Part shown: one piece after another, positions 1-11,220 of the stretch | Layout of the letters: every line of letters starts with the position of its first letter | How positions within the stretch are numbered: position 1 is the stretch's first letter | NCBI RefSeq assembly: GCF_030272615.1 | Contig: NC_081410.1 | Coordinates: forward strand, 255,055,533-255,115,532 | DNA length: 60,000 nucleotides | Direction: 5' to 3' | Source of the DNA: Cryptomeria japonica | Taxonomy: Eukaryota > Streptophyta > Pinopsida > Cupressales > Cupressaceae | Made by a program: the position numbers and the translations under genes | The notes under the pieces: model-generated | Seen by the model: only the letters and a program-made list of their open reading frames with translations | What the model was told of the DNA's origin: nothing | Database searches by the model: none

Positions 1-1012
1 TAATAGCCACATAAACAACTTCCTCAGTATCAGTTTCATCAGATTTATCATCGTTGGATTCCTCATCAGCTATTAGGCATGACTTTTTGTCTCTCCTTCT
101 GAAGTCTCGGTGTCCCCTATATTGGTTGTCTTTCTGCCTGTTATCTCAGTATTCTCTCTTTTCACTAGATTCTTTGTCAGGACAGTTAGAAGCCATATGT
201 CCTATTTTATCACAATTGAAACATTTTAAAGGTAGCTTCCCTTTATACTTACCTTTTCCTCTTGATAACCTTCTGGCTAACAATGCTTAAAACTCTTCTT
301 TCTTCTTGATTTCCTCATACAGTTTGTGCACTTCTTCCATGTTCTTGTGAAATCTTTCACTTGCTCCACTGTGATTCCCTTCAAAGTACTTACTCATTCT
401 ATCATTGTAATCATCAGATTCACCAATATGAAAAGAACTGAATGCAGATTCAACTTTATTTACCGAAGACCCACTGTTATCAAAATTACTTAACTCAAAT
501 GCATGTAGCTTACCAATAGTAGCATCCAAAGAAACTGGCATGTTGGTACAAACCTCAATTCATTGATTGCAGAGACTCGAATGGCATAAGTGGGTAGAAG
601 GGTTCTCAATAACTTACTTGTTACATCTTTGTCTTCAATAGTTCCTCGTGCTCCTTTAATTTGATTGACAGTCTCCTTTAACCTTGTACTGTATTGGGTT
701 ATGTTCTCACCTTCATTCATTCTCATGGATTCAATTTGTCCTCTTAAACTATCTATTTTTGCTCTTTGAACATGTTCATCACCGCCATACACAGATATGA
801 GCTTAGTCCACATTGCTTTTGCATTATTACAGCCTTCTAGGTCATTAAACTCTGAGTCGATCAATGCTGATGTTATTTCAATCATAGCCTGAATGTGTTC
901 TTTCTTTGCCTTTATCTCTTCCAAGGTCATTGGGTTGGTGCTTGGTGGTATGTAATCATTCTCCAAATAATATGTTGCATATTCTTCAATTCCTGATAAA
1001 TGTAGTTTCATC
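1..1012 (-). pseudogene. copia A gag fragment
   Basis: Decayed gag of a Ty1/copia retrotransposon; gag forms the particle that packages the element RNA. Read on the minus strand, the segment from about 1011 to 545 is the conserved copia gag region, with residues such as YGGDEH, LRGQIESMRM and LLRTLLPTYAIRV, closely matching copia C gag at 4358-4953. A frameshift near 545 moves the frame; the rest runs to 287, where a TAA stop stands in place of a probable CAA codon. The same frame then holds a complete CX2CX4HX4C zinc knuckle at 182-223 (CFNCDKIGHMASNC). The window starts inside the element, so protease and pol are not visible. The family is clear; the copy is dead. Confidence 0.85.
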
Positions 1013-1122
1013 CTTTTCCTGCCATGTGGAGAAACTTGACTTGTTCAACTTTGGTGCATCCCTTTTATACATCTTCAGATCTTTGCCTCAAGTACCTTTA
1101 AACTTTTCTTCCGGAGTCCAAA

Positions 1123-1134
1123 GCTCTGATACCA
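1123..1134 (-). other. primer-binding site, copia A
   Basis: On the minus strand this reads TGGTATCAGAGC, the classic plant copia primer site complementary to the 3' end of initiator methionine tRNA. It lies two bases inside the LTR edge at 1137 and just before gag, which fixes the element's orientation. Confidence 0.9.
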
Positions 1135-1136
1135 AT

Positions 1137-2388
1137 TGTTAAGTTCTAATACTAAACGTAAAGAACTGATGCCAATAGCTAACAAGATGAGAGGGGGGGG
1201 TGAATCATACAAACTTAACTTCCCATAAAATCAACAGATTCAACCTCGGCAACTAATACTTCAGCAATATAACCAAAAAATGCTAAACATGCAAACCCAT
1301 AAACACATAATCATCATAACACATATAACACCAGATTTAACGTGGAAACCCAAATAGGGAAAAACCACTGTGGGATTTCAGACCCACTAAGAAATATACT
1401 CTTCTAGAGTATGCTCGGTTAAAAGAAAATCTTGTAAAAGATTACAAACACATTGCTAGATGTGACCCGGTTAAGGGATTTCCCTCAAATCTATTAGGAT
1501 CTTCACTTTGTTAGAAGTGACCTTGTCAAAGGATTTCAAACACTCATTTAGAATGTTCATCAATAATTTCTTATTTATAAACAATTTGCTAACCGCTGAA
1601 TCTCCTTGATCACATTTCCCATGATCAATCTTAGCCATCAGATCTTCAATCTTGACTAGGTTCAATGCATCCTTCGATCTGAAAAATGTTTTACCTTGCC
1701 TTGGGACTTGCATTCCTTTCTTGGAACTTGCACAAGGTTATTGTGGTTCAATCTACATTGCAGATCTTCCTGTCGATCTTTCATTGTCATAGATCCTTTA
1801 ACAAACTTCATGCACAACATACCAATCATTTATACATCTCTAGCTCATCATTGTCCTTCATTAAATAATGCTTGTATTCATCCAATGCGCTCTGTCATAA
1901 CTCGGTTGCAACTCGGTAAATACTAAACTTTACTCGGTAGACATTCCACCTTCATTAACCAATATCAATAACCTTAGGGTTTACTGACTAGGTTCCTTAG
2001 GGTTTACCGACTAGGTTCTTTGCTCGGTAACATAGTATAGTATTAACCTTACAATCAACAACATTTGTAGGATATCAAAACAATCTAAACATCATGATCT
2101 CATCATTGTCTAACTCAGTAATAGTTTCCCATTGAATAACTTATTTCTCCCCTTATTCATCACATTCTTTCTGTGTCTCTTACCGACTACTTAATTCTCT
2201 TCAAATCAATCTTCTCAAGATGTGGCAACATCATACTGAATCAGAAAAGCAATTTCTTGACATCAATGACAAAATAATGTTATAAAGATAGATATCATCC
2301 TTTTTCAGTTATATCAAATAATCTTCAACAACCTTCTCAATATCCTTAATGAATATTAACAATCTCCTTCCTACTGAAAATTCCAACA
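1137..2388 (-). repeat. copia A LTR
   Basis: Long terminal repeat read on the minus strand: starts TGTTGGAATTTTC at 2388 and ends CTTAACA at 1137, so it has TG...CA ends with short terminal inverted repeats. It contains features seen in other copia LTRs here: a CCCCCCCC tract near the 3' end (about 1192) and a GGGAAAAACCACTGTGGGA block (about 1357-1375). It is flanked by a primer site on one side and a polypurine tract on the other, so it serves as the 5' LTR for gag at 1-1012 and as the 3' LTR for whatever lay at 2389 onward. No second copy is visible in the window. Confidence 0.75.
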
Positions 2389-2406
2389 ATACCCCCATTG
2401 GTAGAT
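2389..2406 (-). other. polypurine tract next to copia A LTR
   Basis: On the minus strand CCAATGGGGGTAT immediately precedes the LTR start TGTTGG. This is where plus-strand DNA synthesis is primed at the 3' end of an internal region. Confidence 0.6.
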
Positions 2407-2779
2407 ACTTAGACAATTGATGTTTGTCATCAACTGACAGAATTAACAGAGAAATCTTTTATTTCGACTTTTATGAGGAGAGCTACTTCTCAGGGGGAGT
2501 AGTTGGTATACTGAATAAGATGGTATTTTGTATTTGAACTTGGTTTTTGTATTGCTTTGGCATTTGATGTCAAAGGGGGAGAGATTGATATGGAAAAACA
2601 CATGTTACTCCTAGGGGGAGATACTTTATCCCTTGGGGAGAGATTGTTATTTTGAGAGAATTTTTTTTCTGGTTATGATCTCTTTTGGGAGATTGTTGGT
2701 TTTTGGTATTTGGCATTTGTGTTTTGGCACTTTGATGGTTTTTCCATCTTGTGTTGCCATCAATTCCAAATGGGGAGAT
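2407..2779 (+). mobile_element. copia B 3' noncoding end
   Basis: Plus-strand noncoding tail of a copia element with several purine runs (CAGGGGGAGTAG near 2500, AAAGGGGGAGAG near 2575, CTAGGGGGAGAT near 2615, TTGGGGAGAG near 2635). It ends in AAATGGGGAGAT at 2768-2779, directly before an LTR start. No coding sequence is visible and the rest of this element is missing. The junction with the copia A polypurine tract lies somewhere near 2407-2460 and cannot be placed exactly. Confidence 0.6.
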
Positions 2780-3837
2780 TGTTGGTATTTTGGATATGTT
2801 GATATGGTTCTATCATTGATGTCAACACTTATCAACTCTGGCACTTGGAGAATTGGCAATGTTAACCGACAAGCTAGTGACTTATGCACAGTCACCAGTA
2901 TCTTGTTCACTGATAGGATATATTGTTCACTGGCAGTTGGAATGACATGGAAAACACTTGGTTATGTCGAAGACATCATTTGGACACTTTGTCTTGGAGA
3001 TTTGTTCATTGGTATATTCATGTTTGCATATTTGTTGTTACTGGCAAATAGGTCTAGGATAAGCACCAACAGGCTTATCTATTCCATATTAGCATGACAC
3101 ACTATGGAGATGATTTATTAATGTTGTAAATGCATTAATCTAACATGTTGAATCGGATATTGCATCGGTTATTGTTTTAATTGTAAATTATTTTTATTGT
3201 AATATCTTTTGTAAAGTTGACCTATACATTTTGGTCCTAGGCTTCGGTATTTATGTAAGATCTTATTTGTAAGATCGATATGCGATTGGGAAAAAGGATT
3301 GTAATAAGGTATATGCAAGAATAACAAGAGCTATACACACAAACATCATTTGAAGGTAGAAGGAAGGTTTTGTGAAGACATATCAGAACTGAACCGATAC
3401 TGAATCCAGCATATGAAGATGTTATTTTGAGCAGTACATCATTATTGGATTTAACCATTCAATTGTAGTCAGTGTGACTCCCATTTGTGTTTGAGTAGTG
3501 AGCTCTAGGCGCTTGGCCTTTCTGCATGTGTAGACCCCCTATTGTATACACATACTATCTGCAGTAGTATCATCTGATTGTGGGTAAGGTTTCCCACTGT
3601 GGTTTTTCCCCTTACAGGGTTTCCACGTACAAATACTAGTGTTATGTGTTGTGGATATTGTTGTCTTTTTGTTTCATGCATTAATCTTTACCGGTACTGT
3701 AATTAACTGATAAACTGTCTACCGACATTAAGTTTGGTTTACTGGTATTAAGCATTAAGTTCAGTTAAGTTGTTTTGGTTTAAATTTATTTGACAACTGA
3801 TTCACCCCCCCCTCTTAGTTGTCTCTAGGACCTAACA
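2780..3837 (+). repeat. copia B 3' LTR
   Basis: Plus-strand LTR of 1,058 bp beginning TGTTGGTATTTTGG after a polypurine tract and ending GGACCTAACA. It carries the same landmarks as the other copia LTRs in mirror orientation: CCCACTGTGGTTTTTCCCC near 3595 and a CCCCCCCC tract near 3806. The sequence at 3838 switches without a gap to minus-strand copia C protease, so this LTR lies inside copia C. Only the 3' end of the element remains, and no target duplication can be read. Confidence 0.75.
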
Positions 3838-4953
3838 TAGACATCATCAGCACTACTCTTTCCATTCAGTGAGATGGATCCTTTACCTTTTACCAAGCAT
3901 GTTGCATCGTTGCCAAACCTGACAACACCTCCATAATATTCTTCCAGAGACAGAAACTTTCTCTGATCACCAGTCATGTGGTGAGAACACCCACTATCAA
4001 TAATCCACTCATTAGAGTTGTCAATGCGAGAGACAAGGGCTTTCTTGTCAGACACTTCTTCCTCTACAACTATAAACACTATGTATTCATTATCTTCATC
4101 CTCAGATTCTTCATCAGTAACACCTTCATCAACTGCAACAAGACAATTTCTCCTACCTCCTCCTTTATACTTTCTAAACCTCTTTGGTTTATCCTTATTG
4201 TCATTGTTAGCATAGTTAACAACTATATGTTCTATCTTATTGCAGGAAAAACATTTTAAAGGAAGCTTACCTCTGTATTTTTTGGTGCCTTTTGGAAGTC
4301 TCTTGGCAAGATAGCTTCAAACTCCATCAAAATCTCTTCATCATCCATACCTCTGCATTACATGGATTCATAAATTGTACTTAATTCTTTTCCTTTTCTG
4401 GTTGGTGCAACAGATGCTCTAAAGGCTGACTTAGTCTTTTGAACACTACCATCATAGCTATTCATCTCATATGCTGTCAACTTTGCAATGATAGAGTCTA
4501 AGGATACCTTGGTTTTGTCGATAGACCTTAGCTCATGGATAGAAACAACTCTGATTGCATAGATCGGTAATAATGATCTCAAAACTTTACTGACAATGGT
4601 GGCATCATCAATTATTCCACCAGTGCTCTTGATATCTCCAACCACAGTCTTGATCCTTATGCCATATTGTTGAATGGTCTCTCCTTCAACCATCCTCATG
4701 TCTTCAAATTTTCCTCTAAGGCTTTCTTCCTTAGCTTGCTTGACATGTTCTCCACCACCATAAATGGTTTCCAGTGTGTCCCATACATCCTTAGAAGTGT
4801 CCTTATCTTGTACATCAGTGAATTCAATATCAAACAAGCTGCTAATAAGGGCTTCCATGACTTGCCCATTTTCTTGAATCTCTCTTTTCTGATCATCGGT
4901 TAGAGTTCCAGTGGGGATTACATAGGCATTCTCAACATAGGTCCAGTTTTGAG
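3838..4953 (-). pseudogene. copia C gag C-terminal part and protease
   Basis: Minus-strand copia polyprotein remnant. The gag part (about 4953-4358) has the copia signature (YGGGEHVKQAKEESLRGKFED, then LLPIYAIRV). A degraded zinc knuckle near 4215-4250 has tyrosine in place of the last cysteine. The protease part (4079-3838, different frame) has the active-site motif IIDSGCSHHMTGD. The sequence stops at 3838 against the copia B LTR, so integrase and RT are absent. At 4953 it is interrupted by gypsy element 1. The missing N-terminus is at 23445-23537, and removing the insert with one TTGAG copy rejoins the frame exactly at ...SLGAQ/NWTYV... Dead copy. Confidence 0.88.
4949..4953. repeat. target-site duplication TTGAG, left
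   Basis: Five-base TTGAG directly before the left LTR of element 1, repeated at 23445-23449 directly after the right LTR. Five-base duplications are typical of LTR retrotransposon integration. Confidence 0.93.
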
Positions 4954-6102
4954 TGTGTGTGTGAAAAAGTGAAAAGAAGTCTGATAGCTGCAGACACAAC
5001 ACTTCAAATAAGTCGTTACATGTATGGTTAGTAAATCAATAATCAATAAATAATAAACCATAACAAAGCGACTAATTGTCTTCTTAAAGATGTGAGTATA
5101 AGATTTCTCTCATATTTTTATAAGCAATACCAATGACTAGACTACACCAGGATGAAGGATTTAATCTATATGATATTAAACTATATGGATGCAAGATGGA
5201 TGAATAATTCAAGCAATAATGGAATAAACTAAATATGGATGCAAGCAATAATGGATAAACTAAACTAAGATGCAAATAATCTAAAAAAGCACAATATCTT
5301 CAATGACTCCAGAGAAAAATCAGAGTAATATTAATCTCCAAGCATGTTCTCAAAAATCTCTGGGGTGTTTTGAATGAGAGCCGAAGGTTGAATTCATAGA
5401 GAATTACAAAAAAACTCAATTTAGGATTAATTGAAAATAATTGAGAAATCAGGTTCAGTTAACCTTGAGATAGATTCCAATTATAGTTTAATTGAAATGC
5501 ATTCAGATAAGAAGTTCAAGTTGAATTAGAAATAAGAAAAAATTAATTCCATGCATTTGTGATAAAAATAGATAATTCTTTGATTTATTCAAGAAAAGAG
5601 TCTTTTCAATGCAACTGAACTTCTTTCTCTGAAAAGCTTTGAGTTCAAATTTTAGAGAATGATTAATAACTCAATTAATTGCTTTTCTAATTTCAAATTT
5701 TAAATTTAGAAGAAGAAATAATATCTCAAGTTTGATTTCTCTCTCAATTCAATTCTTTTATTTTATTTTCAATTCAACTCTTGCTTTGTAATTAATTCCT
5801 CTTTTGTAATAAATTAATTCTTTTTTTGCATGATTAAATGGCAAATTTATTAATTAATTAAATATGCTAGTATATTTAATAAATTAAAATAGGATGATTG
5901 ATCAAAATGATTTTCTTGGAATGATTCAATGAATTAAATATATATTTAATTAATATTGAGTAATTGATTTGCCATGTGATATTTAATGATTAAAGAATTA
6001 ATAATGTGCTCAAAGTTGATTTAATTGCCTTTGGTTAGGATCTTGGTGATGTTGTCGAGATTAGGGGACCATGGTTTAGATGACCAATTTTAGGGTATTA
6101 CA
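4954..6102 (-). repeat. element 1 3' LTR
   Basis: 1,149-bp LTR. On the minus strand it starts TGTAATACCCTAAAATTGG and ends in a run of CA dinucleotides (TGTGTGTGTG at 4954 on the plus strand). It is AT-rich with many AATTAATT stretches. It pairs with 22295-23444 over its full length with scattered substitutions. Confidence 0.92.
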
Positions 6103-6115
6103 TTTTCCCCTCTTT
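6103..6115 (-). other. polypurine tract, element 1
   Basis: Minus-strand AAAGAGGGGAAAA directly before the 3' LTR start TGTAATAC. The same AAAGAGGGG core lies at the equivalent place in elements 2 and 3, confirming orientation and a shared lineage. Confidence 0.88.
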
Positions 6116-6159
6116 GAATTAATGTGCAAGCAGTGTGTTGGTTCAAAGAATAGTTGATG

Positions 6160-6800
6160 TCTAGGAGATGTCAGTTCTGAACTTGATTGATCATGAACCA
6201 GATAAAAAGCAAGGTGTTTAGCATGATTTGAAGCAATGAAGTTGAACATAGTCTGATTAAAGCGATACCAATCTTGAACTTGATTAAACTAGGAATGATA
6301 GAGAGCAAAGATAGCAAACTTGAACTTGATTGATCAAGAAGAGGATCTTACTAATCTAGAACTTGACTGAGCTAGACACAGCGAGCAAAGATAAAATTGA
6401 ATCTTGAACTTGATGGATCAAGACACGATGAGTGAAGGTAAACTGTCTAACTTGATTTGATGTGATGAAGCTGAACACCTGCTTAGATTGAGCGTGTGAT
6501 CGAAGATACTCTTTAAACCCTTGATTGAGTTTAAACAAATAATCAGCTTGATGAAAAATGATGAAATTGATTAACATTAAGAGACTGATTCAGATGAAGA
6601 CAAATATCAACTTGATTTGAAGCACTAAAATTGATATGCCCCTAGCAATTGATTCGATTCAGATGATCGAGAGATCTCAACTTGTTGTGGAGCGATGAAG
6701 CTAAGATGCCCCTTAGAAATAAGAATTTGATTTGATTTTCTTTATTTGAAAAGATTTTTGCTCGACTTTGATGAAGATTTGAAAATTTTCTCGACTTTGA
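6160..6800. repeat. degenerate CTTGAACTTGATTGATC repeats
   Basis: Between the polypurine tract and the antisense gene of element 1 the motif CTTGAACTTGATTGATCAAG recurs in degraded form (for example near 6171, 6283, 6325, 6355, 6403 and 6445), spaced irregularly by about 40-110 bp and mixed with GATGAAGCTGAA-type words. No coding potential is seen. The rest of 6116-7200 is AT-rich without recognisable features. Confidence 0.5.
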
Positions 6801-7202
6801 AGATGTGAGGTCATAAGGTCATGAGTATGCCCCCTCGGGAGCGAAATCAAAAGATAGCAAGGGTACATGATTATAGGCAATTTTTGGAGATGATAATAAT
6901 TTGAGCACAAATTGATTTAGAGGAATTTTTGAATATTTGGTTTTGATGTTGAAGTTGAGTGCAAAGTTGTTGTGTAGAATAAAATTGAGATTCAGAGTTG
7001 ATTCATGAGAAAATGAGCACAATTTGAAGAAAGAATGAGCATTTGATGAAAAAGCGCTAAGTGGTCCAAATTGTGTGAAATTGACTAGCAAAATGATCTC
7101 GAATTTCAATTTCAATCCCAAAAATGGAATCGGAATGAGTGAATTAGCTAAGGGTACAATTTTCATGTCCATCGAAGCAAGTTGAAAAATTAGGGTTTTG
7201 GC

Positions 7203-7209
7203 TATATAA
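7203..7209 (+). promoter_or_regulatory. candidate antisense TATA box, element 1
   Basis: TATATAA on the plus strand, 96 bp before an ATG at 7299 that opens a short frame (MSIDLSTKDDIIDLETMSQ) ending at a good donor site (CA/GTAAGTG at 7358). Elements 2 and 3 have a TATA box at almost the same distance before exon 1 of their antisense genes. The direct splice from 7358 to 7824 does not keep frame, so the exon structure between them is unresolved. Confidence 0.4.
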
Positions 7210-7823
7210 GTGGTCAAATTGTCATTTCAAGTCATTTTAACCTTCCAAGTTTGAAAATTCAAAAAGCCTTCTGTGAAGAAAAATGGTGGTCCCCACTCAT
7301 GAGCATCGATTTGAGCACCAAAGATGACATAATTGACCTTGAGACTATGAGCCAGCAGTAAGTGATCGATCTTAAGCCTGTTATTCATTTCAATTTTAAA
7401 TTTTTTTATTGATTTTTCAAGTTTTTGGCATGTTGAAGTCGGGATTTCATGTTTTGTCATTTGAGATAGGATCATGTCTCATACAACAGATTGCTAAATT
7501 TTGTTTTGTCATTTAGAGTCATTATTTTTATCGTTCTAAGCTCACCCTTGTATCGTACGACAACATTCATAAGAGACCATTTTGTCATCCGAAGTCTTTT
7601 CTTGTATCGTATGGGAGTCTTTTGCCGTACGTTCTCTAATCCTGACTTGTACGAGTTTATGCTCTTCTGTGCTTTATCGTTTGGAAAACAGTGAGCATTT
7701 TTGAGGGTATAAACTTGAAATTTTGACTTGGCAATTGACATAGTTGAATTTGTGCATTTTTTAACTTCTCTTGTAGGCTTATTTGGAATCTTTTCTGATG
7801 CTTTGTTGTTTGATCTTTTGCAG

Positions 7824-9540
7824 GTTTGTTTGCCTCATGTTCTTTTCAGATGGGTATATCCACCCACTATGATATTAGTTTTGCAGTTGCTAGATGTTGA
7901 GCATGCACATATTGATTTGTGCAGTTTCACCCACCTTCTTAGGTTACCTGATATCCATGTGAATCATGGGATGCTCATAGTGTTAGTAGAGAGATTTCAT
8001 TCTGAGCATAACACCTTCCATTTTCTAGTTGGGGAGATGACCATCACTCCCAAGGATATTTACACGATTCTTTGTATCCCTTTTGCTAGGGGTAAGGTAG
8101 ATTATGATGCAGTGCTTCTTCCTGGATTACAGGTTGTTAGATGTGTATTTAGGGATCCAAATATCTTGACACGTTCTATCAATTGGGACATTATGATGAG
8201 CAAGTATAGTGAGGATTTTCCTCTGGCTTGTGTTATAGCAGGGTTTATCGGTTGTTTTCTTATGCCAGATAGAGGACAATAGGGATTCCTTTGTGGATGG
8301 GGTAGGATGCTGGAGAGGCTTGTTGAGACCCCTCAGAGGCTAGGCTGGGGTTCTTGTATATTGGCCCACATGTATTGCGAGATGCATGAGATTATTTATT
8401 GGAAGGGGAAGAGCGTAGTCTTAATTTTATAGGTATGGGCCTAGGAGCACCTCCCAGTTTGTAGGCTGATTGTAGATGACGCCAGGGAGCTTGGTCAGCC
8501 TATTGTGTATAGATATTCAGGATATGTCACGCAGCCCCATCTGGGCAAGATTGATTTATGGCGATGACAGTTAGATGACTTGATAGTTGTGGTATGGAGA
8601 CCTTACAAGGGCATAGAGGCATGAGATGACTAGAGAATCGTACATAGAGATCTATTTGTTACACGACCACTCATTGGCAAATCACCAACCGTGGTGGAGT
8701 GATTCATGGTATCTTGAGTGATGAGGCAGTATGGTAGGCCTAAGGGGATCTCGCAGGAGTTCACAACATACACGAGATATGTTGATCAGGAGAGGTAGGG
8801 ATGGGCACTGAGGTTATGTTATGCCTTAGTTATGCAGGAGGTGACTAGTTTGCAGTGACTCTGGTGGGACTATATTGATGACATTGTAGATGCGGGGGTA
8901 TTTCCCTAGTACAGGGATTGGTTCCAGTAGCATCCATTCCCTAGATTTACAGATCCGATAGAGCAAGCACCTTGTATTGAGGAGATTGAGGATGATGCCT
9001 CACATAGGGATAGGGATAGAGATAGAGACTGGGATAGAGAGTTGAGGCTCTGAGGTGGACAAATGATGATCTTGGTGCTAGTAGCAGCAGGGTTCTAGCT
9101 GGAGTTAGATAACAGAGGGGTGAGGGTGGACCCCTAGGTAGTGTTGGTGTTAGGCTGAGTGGAGGTGAGGAGGAGCAAGTAGCTCCTAGATAGGTTCGAC
9201 AAAGGTGGGAGGAGAAGGGTGGAACTAGAGGTGGAGATGGGGGTGGAGAGCCTGCGAGAGAGTAGGGGGCCAACATAGCACGGTCGATGAGAGCACATCT
9301 AGCGGATCTGCAATCATAGTTGACAGTGGTACAAACTCAGCTGGCGGAGCGAGACCGAAAGCTAGCAGAGCTTAGAGAAGAGAGAGATCATCAGGTCTTA
9401 GAGATGAGAGCAAAGAGGAGGGTAGAGAAAAATGCTTTGCGATAGGAGGTTTTGCACCAGACCAGTCAAGTGGCTTATTACGTTGCAGCTTACAGTGTAG
9501 TTGTTCCTATAGCGCAGCAGGTTGTACCGTACTCATAGTA
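7824..9540 (+). pseudogene. antisense PMD (MAIN/MAIL1-like) gene of element 1
   Basis: Plus-strand frame opposite to gag-pol. It begins after a plausible acceptor (TTTTGCAG at 7816-7823) and is open to 8282. It shows plant mobile domain features: ERFHSEHNTFHFLVGEMTIT followed by KDIYTILCIPF, the position where PMD proteins have a TFHLPCGEMT-like block. After a stop at 8280-8282 the same frame continues as GFLCGWGRMLERL, matching GHGFPIGWGRVLERM in elements 2 and 3. It then runs through many stops to an RDRDRDRDWDRE stretch near 9000 and a coiled-coil-like LAERDRKLAELREERD near 9330. PMD proteins MAIN and MAIL1 act in transposon silencing in Arabidopsis. This copy is badly decayed; the PMD call is good, the full extent is approximate. 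Confidence 0.78.
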
Positions 9541-10994
9541 TATGGCATGATCAGAGGGAGCTTGGACACCTCATCAAGATCCCAGTTAGTAGGCTCCACG
9601 TCCTCCACCAAGCGATGAGGGAGAGGCCGAGAACTAGATATTCTTTTTGCAGCTTTGAGATTTTTTGTAGACACCCATTTTTTGTAGCCTATATGATTCT
9701 TGCTCCGATGGGAATTTGTATATGTCAGTTGACATAAATTTTTACTCTGAGACTTTATACAATATATGTACAAGATCTGATTTGACTTCATAGTACTTGT
9801 GTTGATCGATTATGAGATGCTTTTTATATTCTTTATTCTATATGTATGCATAAAAAAAAATTATGAATATGAATGTTTGTTTTTGTTTCTCTTCATATGC
9901 AAATAAAAAAAATGAGTAATGAGTGATGCAAAAATTTATTTTATGTTTTCTATGCAATAAGGTGAATGCAAATGAGTAATAATGAAATGTATGAATCTAT
10001 ATAAGATGTTTATGTATGCAGCTAACATCTCAAAACACAAGTACTCGATTAGAGAAATGATGAAAAAGAGACCACTTAACTAAGAAATGATGATGCTTCC
10101 AACTCTCATTCAAAAGATTAAGAGATCAGTATTATTATAGCAAAATCACTCTAAATTCACAAAATACAGAATGAAATGCAAAATGAGATGCAAAATGAAA
10201 TGCAACCTAAACCTAGTCACTGGATTTAAAATGCTTAAGTTTCATCACTGAGCATAACAAACATAACCGACAAATTAGAGTTCCTTTCTTTTCATGTGCA
10301 ATATTAATTATCTTGTCCGCAATGGCCCTTTTTTGTTCACATCCTTGGATAGATTACGTAGGGACTCGGATTACATGATAAAGAAATTCACTCAAAATAG
10401 ACAAAGAAATGATGGGAACCTCCCTGTAGCACTCAAGTAAGCGGGGTCAAGGTATGTGGCTATTTCACCTTGATGTGAAGGCTCTTATCATAGACACCTA
10501 GTTTATTAGATGTTTCCAGATCATCAGAATCATTCCTACAAGCAAAAAACAAAGAAAATATTATGCCCCCAATCCTTGCTCCTCTTAGTCAAGATAGACT
10601 TCCTCGAGTTACTCAGAGGGATAATAATTGAAAATCAATATCAAAGACAGCATACAAAGTAAATTTTCATTCATGGCTCAAACTGCTTAGCGATTGTTTT
10701 TTGTAATGTCATTTGCTTGTGTACTCAGTGATAAAACTCTTCAATAGTTAGGAGTTGGGTGACTGACTCAGAGTGGATGACAAGGTTTTATTGATGGAAA
10801 GATGACTTGGTTGATACTACTTAGGATATGTAAATTTCTCTATCGATTAACCTAAGACTAGGACATTAATCAGTTTCAAGCCATGGGGGTTCCAACGAAC
10901 CAGGATGTCACAAAAAGTGACTGAAATATATATACAAGCGATAATAAAGATGCATGAAAGTGGGAAATGCCAATGTTGCGTTGATAGATGGAGC
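9541..10994. other. noncoding 3' region of element 1
   Basis: AT-rich sequence between the antisense gene and the pol tail. No open frame, RNA gene or strong repeat seen. A block near 10730-10785 with TACTCAGTGAT and GACTGACTCAGAGTGG resembles CACTGAGTGATTTAGAGTGACTGGG of element 2 (about 39520-39550), suggesting a conserved noncoding segment at this place in the family. Confidence 0.5.
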
Positions 10995-11220
10995 ATTGAG
11001 TACAAGAGGCACCTGTTTGCCAGGTTTTCAACTACTTGGCAGAGATTCATCATTTTTTTTTTACCAAGGTGCCTGTTTACTAGGTTTTCACCAAGGCATT
11101 TTTTTTTTCTTTTTCTCTTTTTTATTCTTTTTTTCAGGACTTTTTATGATTTTTATTTTTATTTTTATTTTTTTAGGACATTTTTCAGCTGTATAGGTTG
11201 CTAGAGCAGAGAATGCTAAG
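10995..11220 (-). repeat. conserved pol-tail motif pair, element 1
   Basis: Just past the end of pol on the minus strand lie two copies of GAAAACCTGGCAAACAGG (11010-11030) and its variant GAAAACCTAGTAAACAGG (about 11072-11090), 60 bp apart. Next to them is an oligo-T/CAGGAC stretch (11100-11190). The intact copy can fold as CCTG-GCAAA-CAGG. The same pair with a 40-bp period occurs in elements 2 and 3. Confidence 0.65.

Noticed and set aside
2633-3097. 154-residue plus-strand frame
   Set aside because: Spans the polypurine tract and the start of the copia B LTR; composition is that of translated noncoding DNA.
8947-9276. Proline-rich minus-strand frame
   Set aside because: Complement of the GGAG-rich 3' part of the element 1 antisense PMD gene.
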